IMG/VR virus record: IMGVR_UViG_3300028558_000016
Coordinates: 150,014-214,013 of that record
From: a virus
DNA: 64,000 bases
Reading direction: 5' to 3' (one strand)
Below the pieces are notes generated by a model. It saw only the letters and a list, made by a program, of their open reading frames with translations, was not told the DNA's origin and did not search any database. The first letter of the stretch is position 1. Each line of letters starts with the position of its first letter. Below, one piece after another: positions 8,158 through 17,600 of the stretch. Made by a program: the position numbers and the translations under genes.

Positions 8158-8471
8158 TGAAACACGTAAAACTATACGAGAACTTCCTTAACGAAAAAGA
8201 ATTAAATCTAACCAAAGGAAAAAAATTCAAGGTTCTTAAGGACACTGAATTAACCTGGTTTGAAAACACCGGTGGATCTTCGTTTTCTCCAAAAAGCGTT
8301 GAAGTGAAAACAGGAGAAACGTTGACATATCTTGGAAATGGATTCGGCGCATTTGCTGGATCTGACGACGTGGCAGTTCCTCAATTCCAAAAAGAATCTG
8401 GAGAAAAAGGTGAACTAAAAGATACAGGAACTTGGGGACAACTTCCAACCGGAGTTCTAAAAAATATTTAA
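8157..8471 (+). CDS. Leader-tagged beta-rich protein, 104 aa
   Basis: It begins MKHVKLYENFLNEKEL, with Phe replaced by Tyr in the core and LNE at 11-13. The body has alternating hydrophobic and charged residues and Gly turns (GKKFKVLKDTELTWFENTG; TLTYLGNGFGAFAG), consistent with a small beta barrel. No family identified. It is the last leader gene before the baseplate wedge gene. Confidence 0.68.
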   Translation: MKHVKLYENFLNEKELNLTKGKKFKVLKDTELTWFENTGGSSFSPKSVEVKTGETLTYLGNGFGAFAGSDDVAVPQFQKESGEKGELKDTGTWGQLPTGVLKNI

Positions 8472-8472
8472 G

Positions 8473-8835
8473 ATGGCAAGAGAAATCTATATGAGGGATC
8501 CGACCGATCCGTATTTTAAGTCCGACATCATGGAAATTAATGATGAGGTTGAAATGCTCATCACTCAGATCAAGATGATTTTGTTCACAAGACCTGGAGA
8601 AGTATTAGGAGCTCCTGATTTCGGAGTTGCATTGGAAGACCAACTGTTCACGTTCAACATAAACGAATATGCTTTGAAGTCGATGTTGTTTGACCAGGTG
8701 ATAAAGTTTGTTCCTTTGTCAGAGAAGTATCACGTCAAGTTTGACATCAACTTCTCAAAGGGAACCGTTAGGGATATTTGTCTTATAGACGTTGTTATAA
8801 ACGGAAATCCGTTGTTTGGAATATTAGTTAAATAA
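8473..8835 (+). CDS. Baseplate wedge subunit, gp25-like (GPW/gp25 family)
   Basis: 120 residues, close to T4 gp25 (132). The family hallmark is visible at residues 39-51 (TRPGEVLGAPDFG), followed by a hydrophobic core (LEDQLFTFNINEYALKSML) and a C-terminal beta strand pair. gp25 is part of the conserved sheath-initiating baseplate core in contractile tails. It has no leader, as expected for a tail protein, and sits between leader genes. The gp6-like and gp7-like wedge genes lie 1.6 and 5.8 kb downstream. Confidence 0.88.
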   Translation: MAREIYMRDPTDPYFKSDIMEINDEVEMLITQIKMILFTRPGEVLGAPDFGVALEDQLFTFNINEYALKSMLFDQVIKFVPLSEKYHVKFDINFSKGTVRDICLIDVVINGNPLFGILVK

Positions 8836-8837
8836 TT

Positions 8838-9062
8838 ATGAAAAACCTAAAACATTTTGACGAGCTAAACGAAGGGCATTCAAGAATGATTCTTCCTGAC
8901 CTTGCTAACTTATCAAACAACTCTCAATTGACTAATGAATTGGCAAACATCCTTGCTGAAAAGTTGGATGAAGCTGAATTCAGAAAATTACAGGATTGGT
9001 TGAGACTCGCAAAGTCTCAAATGAATACTAAGATACAACAAGCCTCAAGAAAATTCCACTAA
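8838..9062 (+). CDS. Small protein with degenerate leader
   Basis: 74 residues starting MKNLKHFDELNEGHS; KLFE is changed to KHFD, but LNE at 10-12 followed by Gly is preserved. The rest is one or two amphipathic helices (ELANILAEKLDEAEFRKLQ) and a basic tail. It could be a helical internal protein. It is two bases from the gp25-like gene. Confidence 0.64.
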   Translation: MKNLKHFDELNEGHSRMILPDLANLSNNSQLTNELANILAEKLDEAEFRKLQDWLRLAKSQMNTKIQQASRKFH

Positions 9063-9063
9063 T

Positions 9064-9522
9064 ATGAAACACATCCAACCATTAAACGAAGCTCTGCAAC
9101 AAAGAGCATTGGAATTAATCCTAAGAGGGTTGAAGCAAACAGGCGACAACAAGGAAGCTTATTTTTATATAGAGGAAGATCTTTATGGAAATGAAGCCGA
9201 TGAGGTTGCTGCTTTTCTTGGATGGCTCGAAGAAACAGGAAAACACATAGGAAGCGGAAATGCTAAATCAACATACGACGAATTCAAAAAGACCATCAAG
9301 CCTGCTGACTTTAAAAAGCACAGCGTGATGAACATGAAAACCAAGCACGAAGAGAAAAGAAACGAGAGAATGATCGCTGATCAGCAATTAAAGAAGGGCG
9401 ACAAGGTTTACATACAAAAAGAAGTCACATCGACGTTTTATACAACACACGAAATCATCAGCACTGATCCTAAGAACAATACAATAACCATAAAATTGTC
9501 TGATCCATTTAAAACAACATAA
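9064..9522 (+). CDS. Protein with a shortened leader, 152 aa
   Basis: It starts MKHIQPLNEALQQ, a compact leader in which LNE-A comes at residues 7-10. The N-terminal domain is helical (RALELILRGLKQTGDN) and the C-terminal 50 residues look like a small beta barrel (LKKGDKVYIQKEVTST, HEIISTDPKNNTITIKL) of KOW/SH3 type. Function unknown. Confidence 0.66.
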   Translation: MKHIQPLNEALQQRALELILRGLKQTGDNKEAYFYIEEDLYGNEADEVAAFLGWLEETGKHIGSGNAKSTYDEFKKTIKPADFKKHSVMNMKTKHEEKRNERMIADQQLKKGDKVYIQKEVTSTFYTTHEIISTDPKNNTITIKLSDPFKTT

Positions 9523-9530
9523 TTTAAAAC

Positions 9531-10112
9531 ATGGCCACAAAGATAAAAAGAAAAATTCTCAATTTTGGGGATTTTAAAAAAGGAAAGAACATCCTTCAGA
9601 CCGCTGAAAAGCAGCATCCTATTAAAGATGAATCTGTAAAAGAGTCTGTGAACGAAACAGAAAAAGTTTCTAACGAAAAAGAGGCTGAAGACTGGTTTTT
9701 AAAGAACCATGAAGGAAGCGTGACTTGCGTTAAGGACGGAAAAGAACAAACTGTCGGAAGTTATCCTGAAGCAGTTGAATTCTTCAAGAGCGATGCAGTC
9801 GAAGAAGCTAAGAAAGAAAAAGCTCCAAAGGAAGCTTCCATATTCAAGAGAAACATTCTCGATTTCAAGAAATTCAAGGATGGCAAAGACTCTGTTCAAA
9901 AGGAAAAGGTTAAGCCCATAAAAGAAAATCAAACTATCGTTGATGGCAAGGAAAGAGTGTTTGACGAATTCAAAGACAAGAAAGAATTCACAACACAGGA
10001 ATTGTGTGCTGCATTGAAGAAGGAATATCCTGACTCATTAGCTGGCGACATCAGTGACATGGCAGATACTTTGTCAAGAGCTTTGGAAAATTACAAAAAC
10101 CCAGGTGAGTAA
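9531..10112 (+). CDS. Lys/Glu-rich protein with an internal duplication
   Basis: 193 residues without the standard leader. A motif near the N-terminus (KRKILNFGDFKKGKN, residues 6-20) recurs at about residues 105-119 (FKRNILDFKKFKDGKD), so the protein holds two copies of a basic ILxFxxFKxGK element, each followed by a charged region. It may be a fusion of two tagged units with another kind of signal. The remainder is low-complexity and highly charged. It overlaps the next start. Confidence 0.62.
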   Translation: MATKIKRKILNFGDFKKGKNILQTAEKQHPIKDESVKESVNETEKVSNEKEAEDWFLKNHEGSVTCVKDGKEQTVGSYPEAVEFFKSDAVEEAKKEKAPKEASIFKRNILDFKKFKDGKDSVQKEKVKPIKENQTIVDGKERVFDEFKDKKEFTTQELCAALKKEYPDSLAGDISDMADTLSRALENYKNPGE

Positions 10113-10390
10113 TGAAACATATTAAATTATTCGAAGAAATGAACGAATCAGATGCGCCAAGCGACGAATTGGTCAAGGGCAACGTATACAAGATATACGA
10201 CAGGAAGCAAAACGGCAAGCTCATTTACAGGGCTGCAAGGTTTGATGGTCCAGATGCTCAAGGAAACAAGTTCTGTTTGGTCAACTTTCCAAAGGAAAAA
10301 TTTGAATGGTTCAAGAAGGACGGCATGGACTCGTTGTATCTGGTCAAGATAGATTGGAAACCCGAGTCGGAATACAAGAAAAAGAAATAA
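10112..10390 (+). CDS. Small leader-tagged protein, 92 aa
   Basis: It begins MKHIKLFEEMNESDAP; LFE at 6-8 or MNE at 10-12. The body resembles a small beta barrel (ELVKGNVYKIYDRKQNGKL) with a C-terminal Lys-rich tail. It is the last gene before a strong terminator, so it ends this leader-gene operon. Confidence 0.7.
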   Translation: MKHIKLFEEMNESDAPSDELVKGNVYKIYDRKQNGKLIYRAARFDGPDAQGNKFCLVNFPKEKFEWFKKDGMDSLYLVKIDWKPESEYKKKK

Positions 10391-10414
10391 AGTTAACAAT
10401 TACATAATAATCTG

Positions 10415-10445
10415 AAGCCCGTTTATACGAACGGGCTTTTTCTTT
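10415..10445 (+). terminator. Rho-independent terminator
   Basis: A perfect 9-bp stem (AAGCCCGTT pairing with AACGGGCTT, 10415-10423 with 10430-10438) with a 6-base loop, followed by a T-rich run. It separates the leader-gene operon from the gp6-like gene. Confidence 0.88.
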
Positions 10446-10449
10446 TACG

Positions 10450-10457
10450 AATATATA
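10450..10457 (+). promoter_or_regulatory. AATATATA late-promoter-like motif
   Basis: It lies directly after the terminator and 22 bases before the gp6-like start at 10480, which is the clearest promoter context among the copies of this motif. Confidence 0.58.
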
Positions 10458-10479
10458 AGTAAATAGAAGTCTTTAAATA

Positions 10480-12240
10480 ATGGCAACCACCTCAACAAAT
10501 AGCACACCGTCACTCGTCATGTTCCAGAAGAGCAGACTTGCGATAGAGCTTCTCATAAAGGATACGATCGAATATACGGTAACGACTTTCAAGCAAGGAA
10601 GAACAAACTTCACCGTGGCTTCTGCCTATGGTCAGATCATATTCGTTACGCAAAACATCGCACAGCTCATACTATATTACATCGAAGATTCCATCACGGA
10701 ATTAAACATAAGAACTGCGACAAGGTCAAACTCAGTTTATGGAATTGCTACTCTTGCAGGGCACAATCCAACAAGAGCTGTTGGTGCAACCGGCGAGATA
10801 AGTCTTCTTGCAAAGAATCCAGGAACTACAGACATCCCAAGCGGAATAGTCGTAATTCCTAACTTCACAAAGATCAAGTGTAAGAACAACGGATTGGATT
10901 ACATCATAGATCTTCCAACTGACGACATAAGAGTTTCTGCAAACGGAAACAATAACGGAATATCGATGGGAATAATTCAAGGAACCATTGAGACCCAGAC
11001 GTTCACAGGAACTGGAGAGCCTCTTCAATCCGTAAGTGCAAGCATTCAACAGACCGCATTGGTAGATAACTTCTTCGTAAACGTTTATGTGAACGGAGAG
11101 AAGTGGAAGAAGTATGATTCGATTTATGACATTCCAAGAAATGGAAAAGGTTACATAATCAAAAATGGCATCACAAGCGGAATAGACGTTTTCTTTGGTA
11201 ACACAAACTTTGGATTACAACCAGTATTAGGTGCAGAAATAAACGTTGAGTATCTTGTTACATCAGGTCAAACTGGAAACATAACTCTCACCGATACTGA
11301 GGAAGCTCTTTACGAATGGACCGACACAGGCTTCACGATATTCGGAGATGACGTTGACTTGAACGAAACTTTCTTGATCAAGAACGTTAACGCACCAGAT
11401 TTTGGAACAAATCCAGAACCTCTCGCATTGACGAGACTCGTTGCTCCTAAAGTTTCGAGAAGCTTGGTTCTTGCAAATCCAGACAACTACATAATTTTCT
11501 TTGAGAAGTTTAATTTATTTTCCATCATAGACGCGTTCTCAACTCCAGGAGACAACAACATAGATGACGACAACGTGATCTACGTATTTTTAATTCCAGA
11601 TGTTAGAAAGAGAATGAAGAGCAACGAGAATTATTTCACCATCGAAGAAAGCAGATTTGTTTTAAGCACTAACCAAAAGAATAAAGTTCTTGATTACATC
11701 GAGAGAAGCGGTTCAAAGATCGTTACGACTATCGTGACTTTGATAGATCCTGTTTTCAGCAGATACGTGATTAACATTGCGTTGATCATCTTTCAAGGAC
11801 ACTCAGAAGAGAGCATCAGACAGGCAGTGTTGCAAAGGCTTTCCGATTACTTCATTCAGATAAGAAGAAGAGACAGAATACCAAGATCGGATTTAATTTC
11901 AATAATAGAAGGAATTGATGGAATTGACACAGTCAACATCAGCATAGTTTCAGAAAGAGATGAGCTTGATTTCATAAAATGGAGCGAGCTTACCGATGCA
12001 CAAAAGCTTACGATACCTCAACCGACTCCAACAGCGTTGGACGAGTTTGGAGACATCATAATCAAGCAGAGGGATCTTCCAATAATCAAAGGTGGTTGGG
12101 ACGATAGAAGAGGAATCACTTATGAGACTGGAATAAACGAGGATAAACCTTCTGCAGTTAATATAATAATAAAAGACGTTGTTCCAAAGACTTACAACAC
12201 GGATTTTAATGCCAACACAAAATCAGATCTTAGGGGATAA
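10480..12240 (+). CDS. Baseplate wedge protein, gp6/gpJ-like
   Basis: 586 residues (T4 gp6 is 660). The C-terminal part carries the gpJ-like signature: HSEESIRQAVLQRLSDYF at about residues 440-457, followed by RIPRSDLISIIEGIDGIDTV, where the helix-turn and I-x-G-V/I-D segment typical of baseplate J proteins is seen. gp6 forms the wedge ring of the baseplate with gp7 and gp53. Its downstream neighbour in T4 is gp7; here about 2.4 kb of inserted genes separate the two. It starts after its own terminator and promoter-like motif. Confidence 0.8.
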   Translation: MATTSTNSTPSLVMFQKSRLAIELLIKDTIEYTVTTFKQGRTNFTVASAYGQIIFVTQNIAQLILYYIEDSITELNIRTATRSNSVYGIATLAGHNPTRAVGATGEISLLAKNPGTTDIPSGIVVIPNFTKIKCKNNGLDYIIDLPTDDIRVSANGNNNGISMGIIQGTIETQTFTGTGEPLQSVSASIQQTALVDNFFVNVYVNGEKWKKYDSIYDIPRNGKGYIIKNGITSGIDVFFGNTNFGLQPVLGAEINVEYLVTSGQTGNITLTDTEEALYEWTDTGFTIFGDDVDLNETFLIKNVNAPDFGTNPEPLALTRLVAPKVSRSLVLANPDNYIIFFEKFNLFSIIDAFSTPGDNNIDDDNVIYVFLIPDVRKRMKSNENYFTIEESRFVLSTNQKNKVLDYIERSGSKIVTTIVTLIDPVFSRYVINIALIIFQGHSEESIRQAVLQRLSDYFIQIRRRDRIPRSDLISIIEGIDGIDTVNISIVSERDELDFIKWSELTDAQKLTIPQPTPTALDEFGDIIIKQRDLPIIKGGWDDRRGITYETGINEDKPSAVNIIIKDVVPKTYNTDFNANTKSDLRG

Positions 12241-13112
12241 TGAAATTAGAATGCGTAATAATTTGCATCAATTACAGTGACTTCTTGAGCCACACATTAC
12301 CATCCAACAAATCTCTTTGCGACAGGATTGTCGTAGTGACCGACGCAAAGGACACAAAAACAAAAACAGTCTGCGAGTTTTGGAACGTGCAATGCGTTCA
12401 AACGGATGACGTGTATCAGAACGGCTCGAAGATTCCCAACAAGGGAATTGCAATAAATAAAGGACTTGAAGTATTGTCTAAAAGCGATTGGGTCCTTCAC
12501 ATGGACGCAGACGTTTTTCTTCTTCCTCTCACTCGACAAATTCTTGAGAGAATGACTTTAGAAAAAGACAGCTTGTATGGAACCGACAGGATGATGTGCG
12601 AGTCCTATGAGGATTGGCATTACTTCCTTCACCCAACAACAGAGGCAAAATCTTTGCATGAGGGTTGGATATACCTTCACATGGACAGATTTAAAATAGG
12701 AACAAGACTCGTGCAATACCACGAGGGAGGATATTGGCCTATTGGATATTTTCAATTGTGGAATCCAAAAGGAAGCGGAGTGTTCGATTATCCAGTTGAA
12801 GGAGTTGGATTCGACAGAACAGACGTCGTTCATCTGAAGAGATGGGAATCAAGCAAAAGAAGATTCATTCCTGATTTCGTTGTTGTTCACCTATCAAACG
12901 AATCACACGGACAAGGACAGAATTGGCATGGAAGAAAAACGAGAATGTTTGAGCCAGAGTTTCAAACAAACCTGGTGAAGGGAATAAAAAACTTCTTTGG
13001 AAAAATCAAAGAGAAGATAAAGAAATTCATCAAGAAGAAAGAAACAAAGATAGAACATAAGCCGAAGAAGGAAGTAAAAAAAGAAGAGCCACCAAAAGGA
13101 TATGCCACTTAA
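12240..13112 (+). CDS. Family 2-like glycosyltransferase (GT-A)
   Basis: 290 residues. The N-terminus has the GT-A Rossmann-like start (LECVIICINYSDFL, CDRIVVVTDAKD) and a DxD-type metal motif in the segment WVLHMDADVFLLP (about residues 85-97). The C-terminal 45 residues are Lys/Glu-rich and probably disordered. It may glycosylate phage DNA, virion proteins or host surface polymers; the sequence does not decide. It lies between the gp6-like and gp7-like genes, which are adjacent in T4, and starts on the stop of the gp6-like gene (TAATG). Confidence 0.68.
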   Translation: MKLECVIICINYSDFLSHTLPSNKSLCDRIVVVTDAKDTKTKTVCEFWNVQCVQTDDVYQNGSKIPNKGIAINKGLEVLSKSDWVLHMDADVFLLPLTRQILERMTLEKDSLYGTDRMMCESYEDWHYFLHPTTEAKSLHEGWIYLHMDRFKIGTRLVQYHEGGYWPIGYFQLWNPKGSGVFDYPVEGVGFDRTDVVHLKRWESSKRRFIPDFVVVHLSNESHGQGQNWHGRKTRMFEPEFQTNLVKGIKNFFGKIKEKIKKFIKKKETKIEHKPKKEVKKEEPPKGYAT

Positions 13113-13347
13113 AAAATCATTATACGAGGTCACAGAACATTCACGTGACAACATACTCAACAAGGGATTCGATTATAAAGGAAAGATATTCGAGAAGACC
13201 ATGTCGACTTTTCTATTTAAGGAAGAAAGAAGAGCAAACATCCTCGGATTTCTCGAAGACGTTTATTATGAATTGATCCAAAGAGTCAAGACCATAAAGA
13301 CGTTTTACGATTACGCCAAGAAGAAAAATTATCGTGACTTCAACTAA
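13102..13347 (+). CDS. Small hypothetical protein, 81 aa
   Basis: It starts inside the last codons of the glycosyltransferase (11-base overlap), MPLKKSLYEVTEHSRDNIL. It is basic and mostly helical, with no recognised motif. The tight overlap and matching strand support a real gene; the function is unknown. Confidence 0.6.
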   Translation: MPLKKSLYEVTEHSRDNILNKGFDYKGKIFEKTMSTFLFKEERRANILGFLEDVYYELIQRVKTIKTFYDYAKKKNYRDFN

Positions 13348-13433
13348 TGGTCCTGATCAAATGGGGATATTGTGACGTCAATCCTATAGTTCAAGCGCTT
13401 GAACATTTTTATAAATTAAGAAAACGAAATTAG
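13347..13433 (+). CDS. Possible 28-aa micro-ORF
   Basis: An ATG overlapping the preceding stop (TAATG) opens a 28-codon frame (MVLIKWGYCDVNPIVQALEH and onward, basic tail). The junction style is that of genuine genes in this window, but the length and the overlapping palindrome at 13389-13404 make it uncertain. Confidence 0.35.
   Translation: MVLIKWGYCDVNPIVQALEHFYKLRKRN
13389..13410 (+). promoter_or_regulatory. 16-bp perfect palindrome before a host-type promoter box
   Basis: GTTCAAGCGCTTGAAC (13389-13404) is a perfect inverted repeat, followed by ATTTTT. It could be an operator for a dimeric regulator or a compact terminator with a 4-base loop. It sits 29 bases upstream of the TATATTTG box. 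Confidence 0.45.
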
Positions 13434-13441
13434 TATATTTG
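13434..13441 (+). promoter_or_regulatory. TAnnTTTG (Bacteroidota -7) promoter box
   Basis: TATATTTG within TTAGTATATTTG matches the -7 consensus TAnnTTTG of Bacteroidota primary sigma factors. It is 4 bases before the hydrolase start, which would give a leaderless or near-leaderless transcript. A -33 TTG at proper spacing is not obvious. Confidence 0.5.
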
Positions 13442-13445
13442 TAGT

Positions 13446-13970
13446 ATGAAACACATCAAACTATTTGAAGAACAAACAACCCACAGCAAGATTCTTTTCT
13501 TACATGGTCTTGATTCAAGACCTTATGAGGACAGACTTGCAATATTAAAGGAAACAGGCGCAGAAGTATTTGCTCCACACATCAACTACAGGCAAGAAGA
13601 CGAAACTTCAATTGCAGAAGACATCATCGAAAAAGAAGGAATAACTCATCTAATAGGACACTCATTGGGTGGAATACTTTCTTTCTACCTTTCAAACAAA
13701 CACAAGCTTCCTGCATTGATGTTCAACCCTGCATTTGGATCCATCAACAGAAAATATTTTGAGGAGATAAGAGAGCTTCAACAATATCCTCCATTTGAAG
13801 AACAATACGCTGTCGTAGGTTTAAAGGACACAGTCATTCCTCCGGATGTTCAATTGGCAGGATTAAAACACGCACACGTGTTTGAAGAACCAGAAATGCC
13901 TCACACTATAGAACCAAAGCTATTTAAGAAGTACGTTGAATTATTTTCGGAAAAAACCAACATCAAGTGA
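13446..13970 (+). CDS. Leader-tagged alpha/beta hydrolase (YqiA-like esterase)
   Basis: 174 residues starting MKHIKLFEEQTTHS; only LFE at 6-8 remains as a cut site. The hydrolase follows directly: HGLDS (20-24) as oxyanion region, GHSLGG (71-76) with nucleophile Ser73, likely acid Asp128 in GLKDTVIPPD, and His153 in the segment EMPHTIEP. The short form and the HG(L/F)xS-x-P start resemble the UPF0227/YqiA esterase group. The substrate is unknown; if ejected, it could act on a host ester or thioester. Its own host-type promoter box suggests separate control. Confidence 0.75.
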   Translation: MKHIKLFEEQTTHSKILFLHGLDSRPYEDRLAILKETGAEVFAPHINYRQEDETSIAEDIIEKEGITHLIGHSLGGILSFYLSNKHKLPALMFNPAFGSINRKYFEEIRELQQYPPFEEQYAVVGLKDTVIPPDVQLAGLKHAHVFEEPEMPHTIEPKLFKKYVELFSEKTNIK

Positions 13971-14668
13971 AACACATAAAAGATTATAACAAATTATTCG
14001 AGAACGAAAAGCCAATCATATCTTACGATTTTGACGGGTGTCTTCACGTTTCTGTTGTTGGACACGATCCAATTAACTTCACAGATCCTGAATCATGGGT
14101 TCCATTTACAGAGATGCACGAACAAATGAGAGAGGATGCAAAGACTCACACCATCGTCATTTGCACGGCAAGACCTCCTGAAACCGAAGTTTACGTTCAA
14201 GAATTTCTTGACATGTACAAGCTTCCGGTTGAAAAGATTTACGCAACAAACAATTTTCCAAAGACTCCTCTTCTCGTTGAGATTGGAGCCATAAAACATT
14301 ACGACGACAACACTGGGCTCATTGAACCTTTACATAAAGCAGGAATAGAATTCGTTCTCGTCAACCCGTTCAACAGAACTCAACAGGTAATGGAAGGTGA
14401 AATACCTTTAAAAAATTACTTGATAACATTCATAAACGATAAGTTTTACATATCAGACAACACCATCAAAGCGTTCTTAGACAGGCTGGTTAAGCTTGAC
14501 CCACACATGACGCATGACCCAAGAAGCGATGGAAAAGGAAAAAATTCAAGAGGAATAGTGATTAGAAGCGCAGCATTGAGTCAGCCTGACATCAAGGATT
14601 TATTTCCAGAATTCACCAAGAAGTATGATTGGTTGAAGATGGAGGTCGTAGCCACCAAATATATGTAG
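13967..14668 (+). CDS. Leader-tagged HAD-superfamily phosphatase
   Basis: 233 residues starting with GTG (13967) overlapping the hydrolase stop. The leader MKHIKDYNKLFENEKP has LFE at 10-12. HAD motif I is DFDGC at 21-25 (nucleophile Asp21, acid/base Asp23), motif II is the Thr in the segment IVICTARPPE, and an acidic motif IV appears as HYDDN at about residue 105. HAD enzymes of this form remove phosphate from nucleotides or polynucleotide ends; the C-terminal 90 residues look like an extra domain. It is paired with the tagged hydrolase before it. Confidence 0.72.
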   Translation: MKHIKDYNKLFENEKPIISYDFDGCLHVSVVGHDPINFTDPESWVPFTEMHEQMREDAKTHTIVICTARPPETEVYVQEFLDMYKLPVEKIYATNNFPKTPLLVEIGAIKHYDDNTGLIEPLHKAGIEFVLVNPFNRTQQVMEGEIPLKNYLITFINDKFYISDNTIKAFLDRLVKLDPHMTHDPRSDGKGKNSRGIVIRSAALSQPDIKDLFPEFTKKYDWLKMEVVATKYM

Positions 14669-14669
14669 G

Positions 14670-14677
14670 AATATATA
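14670..14677 (+). promoter_or_regulatory. AATATATA late-promoter-like motif
   Basis: Located 5 bases before the gp7-like ATG. With T4-like geometry, transcription would start on the A of the start codon (leaderless). Confidence 0.45.
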
Positions 14678-14682
14678 CTTAA

Positions 14683-17600
14683 ATGGCAGCTATAAGATAC
14701 TTTGAGAACTTGCGTTTTTTCGACAAGCACGGAAATCCTTGCAACTTTACATACGATCCAGACAAGGACCTTTGGACAGGCCAATTGTTTTTCCCGAGAG
14801 TCTCAACAGAACTCTACGAGAACCAACACATATTCATAGTTGAGAACGTAATCGTTGGCTCTGGCACAGATGTCACATTCCCGGTTCTTGCAAACCAATC
14901 ATCTCCAACGGCTGAAGATTGGAAAACAAGATGGGAAACCGACGATTCAATAGATCAGATATTCACATACGTCATAGTCAATGACGATCAAGGAAATCCA
15001 TTCATACAAGATTTCGAAGAAATTCTTTATGCCAACACTGCTGTGCCATACACCACAGCAAGCCCTGCAATGACAAAGGTCATTGCATCTGCGAACTCAA
15101 CACCTTTGAAGATAAACATCGCGTTAACGTCAAGCGATGAAGACATATATGAGAGAACTTTAATCATAGAAGATCTTTCCTTTGCAACTCCAAGAGTTGT
15201 TGCCAAGATAGATTTTTATGGAGAGACTGTTGCTGAAGATGAGAGATTCAGATTGGTACTTGAAAACTTCGGAAGAACTTTCAACCACCAAGACGAATTG
15301 ATGTTGTCCAACTCAGACATCAAGGAACCTCTTCCAAACTGGATAAACACAAACAACAAGAGAAAAGAATTATTACTAACTGGAGAACAGATCTATCCTT
15401 ACGTTGGAGCTTACAAGGGATTGATCAACGTTATTAAATTCTTCGGTTACCAAGATTTAAGAATAAAGGAATACTGGTTGAACATCGATCAGCACAGCGA
15501 GAATTACCAAAAGATATTACAATACCAATTGACTGGATTGTTCACGGACGAATTTGATCCGTTGATAAGAAATCCATTGATCGGAAGCACAGTGTACAAG
15601 AAGACTTCGATGTTCGGATTGTTCTATGACATCACAGTTGCCACAGGCGACGTCGATGAATTTGGAATACCTACAACAAGAAACGAATTCATGTTCACGA
15701 ACGAGGAAGTTCTCGTTAAATTATTTGCGTTAAAAGCAAAGCTGACACAGGAATTTCTTCCTTTGAATGCTAAGATAGTTGACATCGTTGGAGAAGGAAT
15801 TTATTTTGAAAGATTTGGACAAAGATCTTGGACAGATCCAATCCACAACTTCTCAGCAAACCTTGCCGACAGAATAGACATAACGAGAAACGTTCAGCTT
15901 GGTTACATAAGGGATCTAAGGAAGTTTCACATCAAGAAGTTTCCTCAAGGAATGGACCTTCCGTTCTTCAGGTTCACCAACACGGTAAACCCATATACCA
16001 CAGGACAGGTTTATCCACCAAGTTCAATACAGAGTTTCATCGACTCCATCAATACATTTTATGATGAGTTAAAAACATTTCCTTTCCCATACCATGGAGA
16101 GAAGGATAACTTTAAAGGTGACGAACCTGGAATAGTTGCAGGATGCCCTGTGATATTCCAAGCTCACGTGTTTGCATTCACCTGGGATGACATGGACATG
16201 TCGTGGGACACTCTATCGTTCAACAACACACAATCTCCACAACCCAACTTCACGTTGTACACCTGGGACACTATCGACTTCAGCAACTTCTACGAGGTTG
16301 AATGGACCATCGAGAAACCGGCTGATACTACTCTTGGATATTCGTTTAAGTTCAGAGGAAAGATTGCAGATTATTACAGGCTTCCACATTTTCTTCCTTA
16401 CTCAGGAAAATACAAAGTCACTTTAGTATTATATGACTTGTTCAACCAATTCTCTATTCAGATAAAAGAGGATTTCATCGAAGTTCTCGATAGACAACTT
16501 GAGCTTGCAGCATTCTGCAGATTCAGAAATTTTGATGATTATTCTTGGGATGGAACAGGAGACACATGGGACGATCTTGGTGGTGCATCATGGCATTTTC
16601 CTATAGAAGGAATAAGCACAAACGAGTCTCCAATACATGAGAAGCTTTTGACTTGGGCAAGATACAAGAATCAAGAAGACATGCAAGTGTTCAACGATGA
16701 ATTTGAGATCTACCAAGACCTCATTGCATCAACTGAACCTAAAGCAAAAAACATAGGAACAAGAAACATAGGAGCTTGGGCAAACATGGATCTTCCATGG
16801 GATGAATTATATCACTCAACGTGGGACATGTATGATTATCATGGAGAATTTCTCGGTGGTTTCAGAATATTCGATCCAGGATATGGAGATCAAATACAAA
16901 TAGACGATTTCGATCCGTTCACATTTGTAGAGCCTTCGCCATTTGTTCCATTAACATTACAATTGGCAGCAGATCAATTGAACTCATCAACTAATCCTGG
17001 AATAACTCACTTCACTTACGTTGTGAGATTCCAAAATCCTTTGTTGGTTGATTTTTACGTTCCTGTGAGTGATACAGAAAACGTTGCCATAACGGAAACT
17101 TTCGTTGTCACTGGAAATCTTGTGATTGACGGAACGTTCAATAACGCAGGAACTTTATATGTTGGAGGAAACATCGTCATCCAAGGAACCGGTTCATTCA
17201 ACAACACAGGATCTTACATAAACTCATTGCCTCCAAACAATCAATTCATCCATGCGTGCGCTAAGTTCCCTGGACCAGATGGTTGGAGATTCATAAATTA
17301 TTTTGATACTAATTCACCAGCAATAACTGGTGACAGATACAGCTTTAGAAAACCAACGTGGCTTGAGACTATATTAGTTGATGACCTTGCTGACGCGATA
17401 GATGATTCACAAACTCCACCAGTCACAGTGGACAGAGACTTAATGTTCTTAGACGTTCCAATAACTGATTTGATATTGGAAGACACAAGTCCAAACACTA
17501 CTCCAAGGCCTGACACATTGGCTTATTGGGAATTACATGGATACAAGAAGACGGAAGCTCCTACGTTTGATTTCCCTTACGGGCAACGCAGAGGACATCT

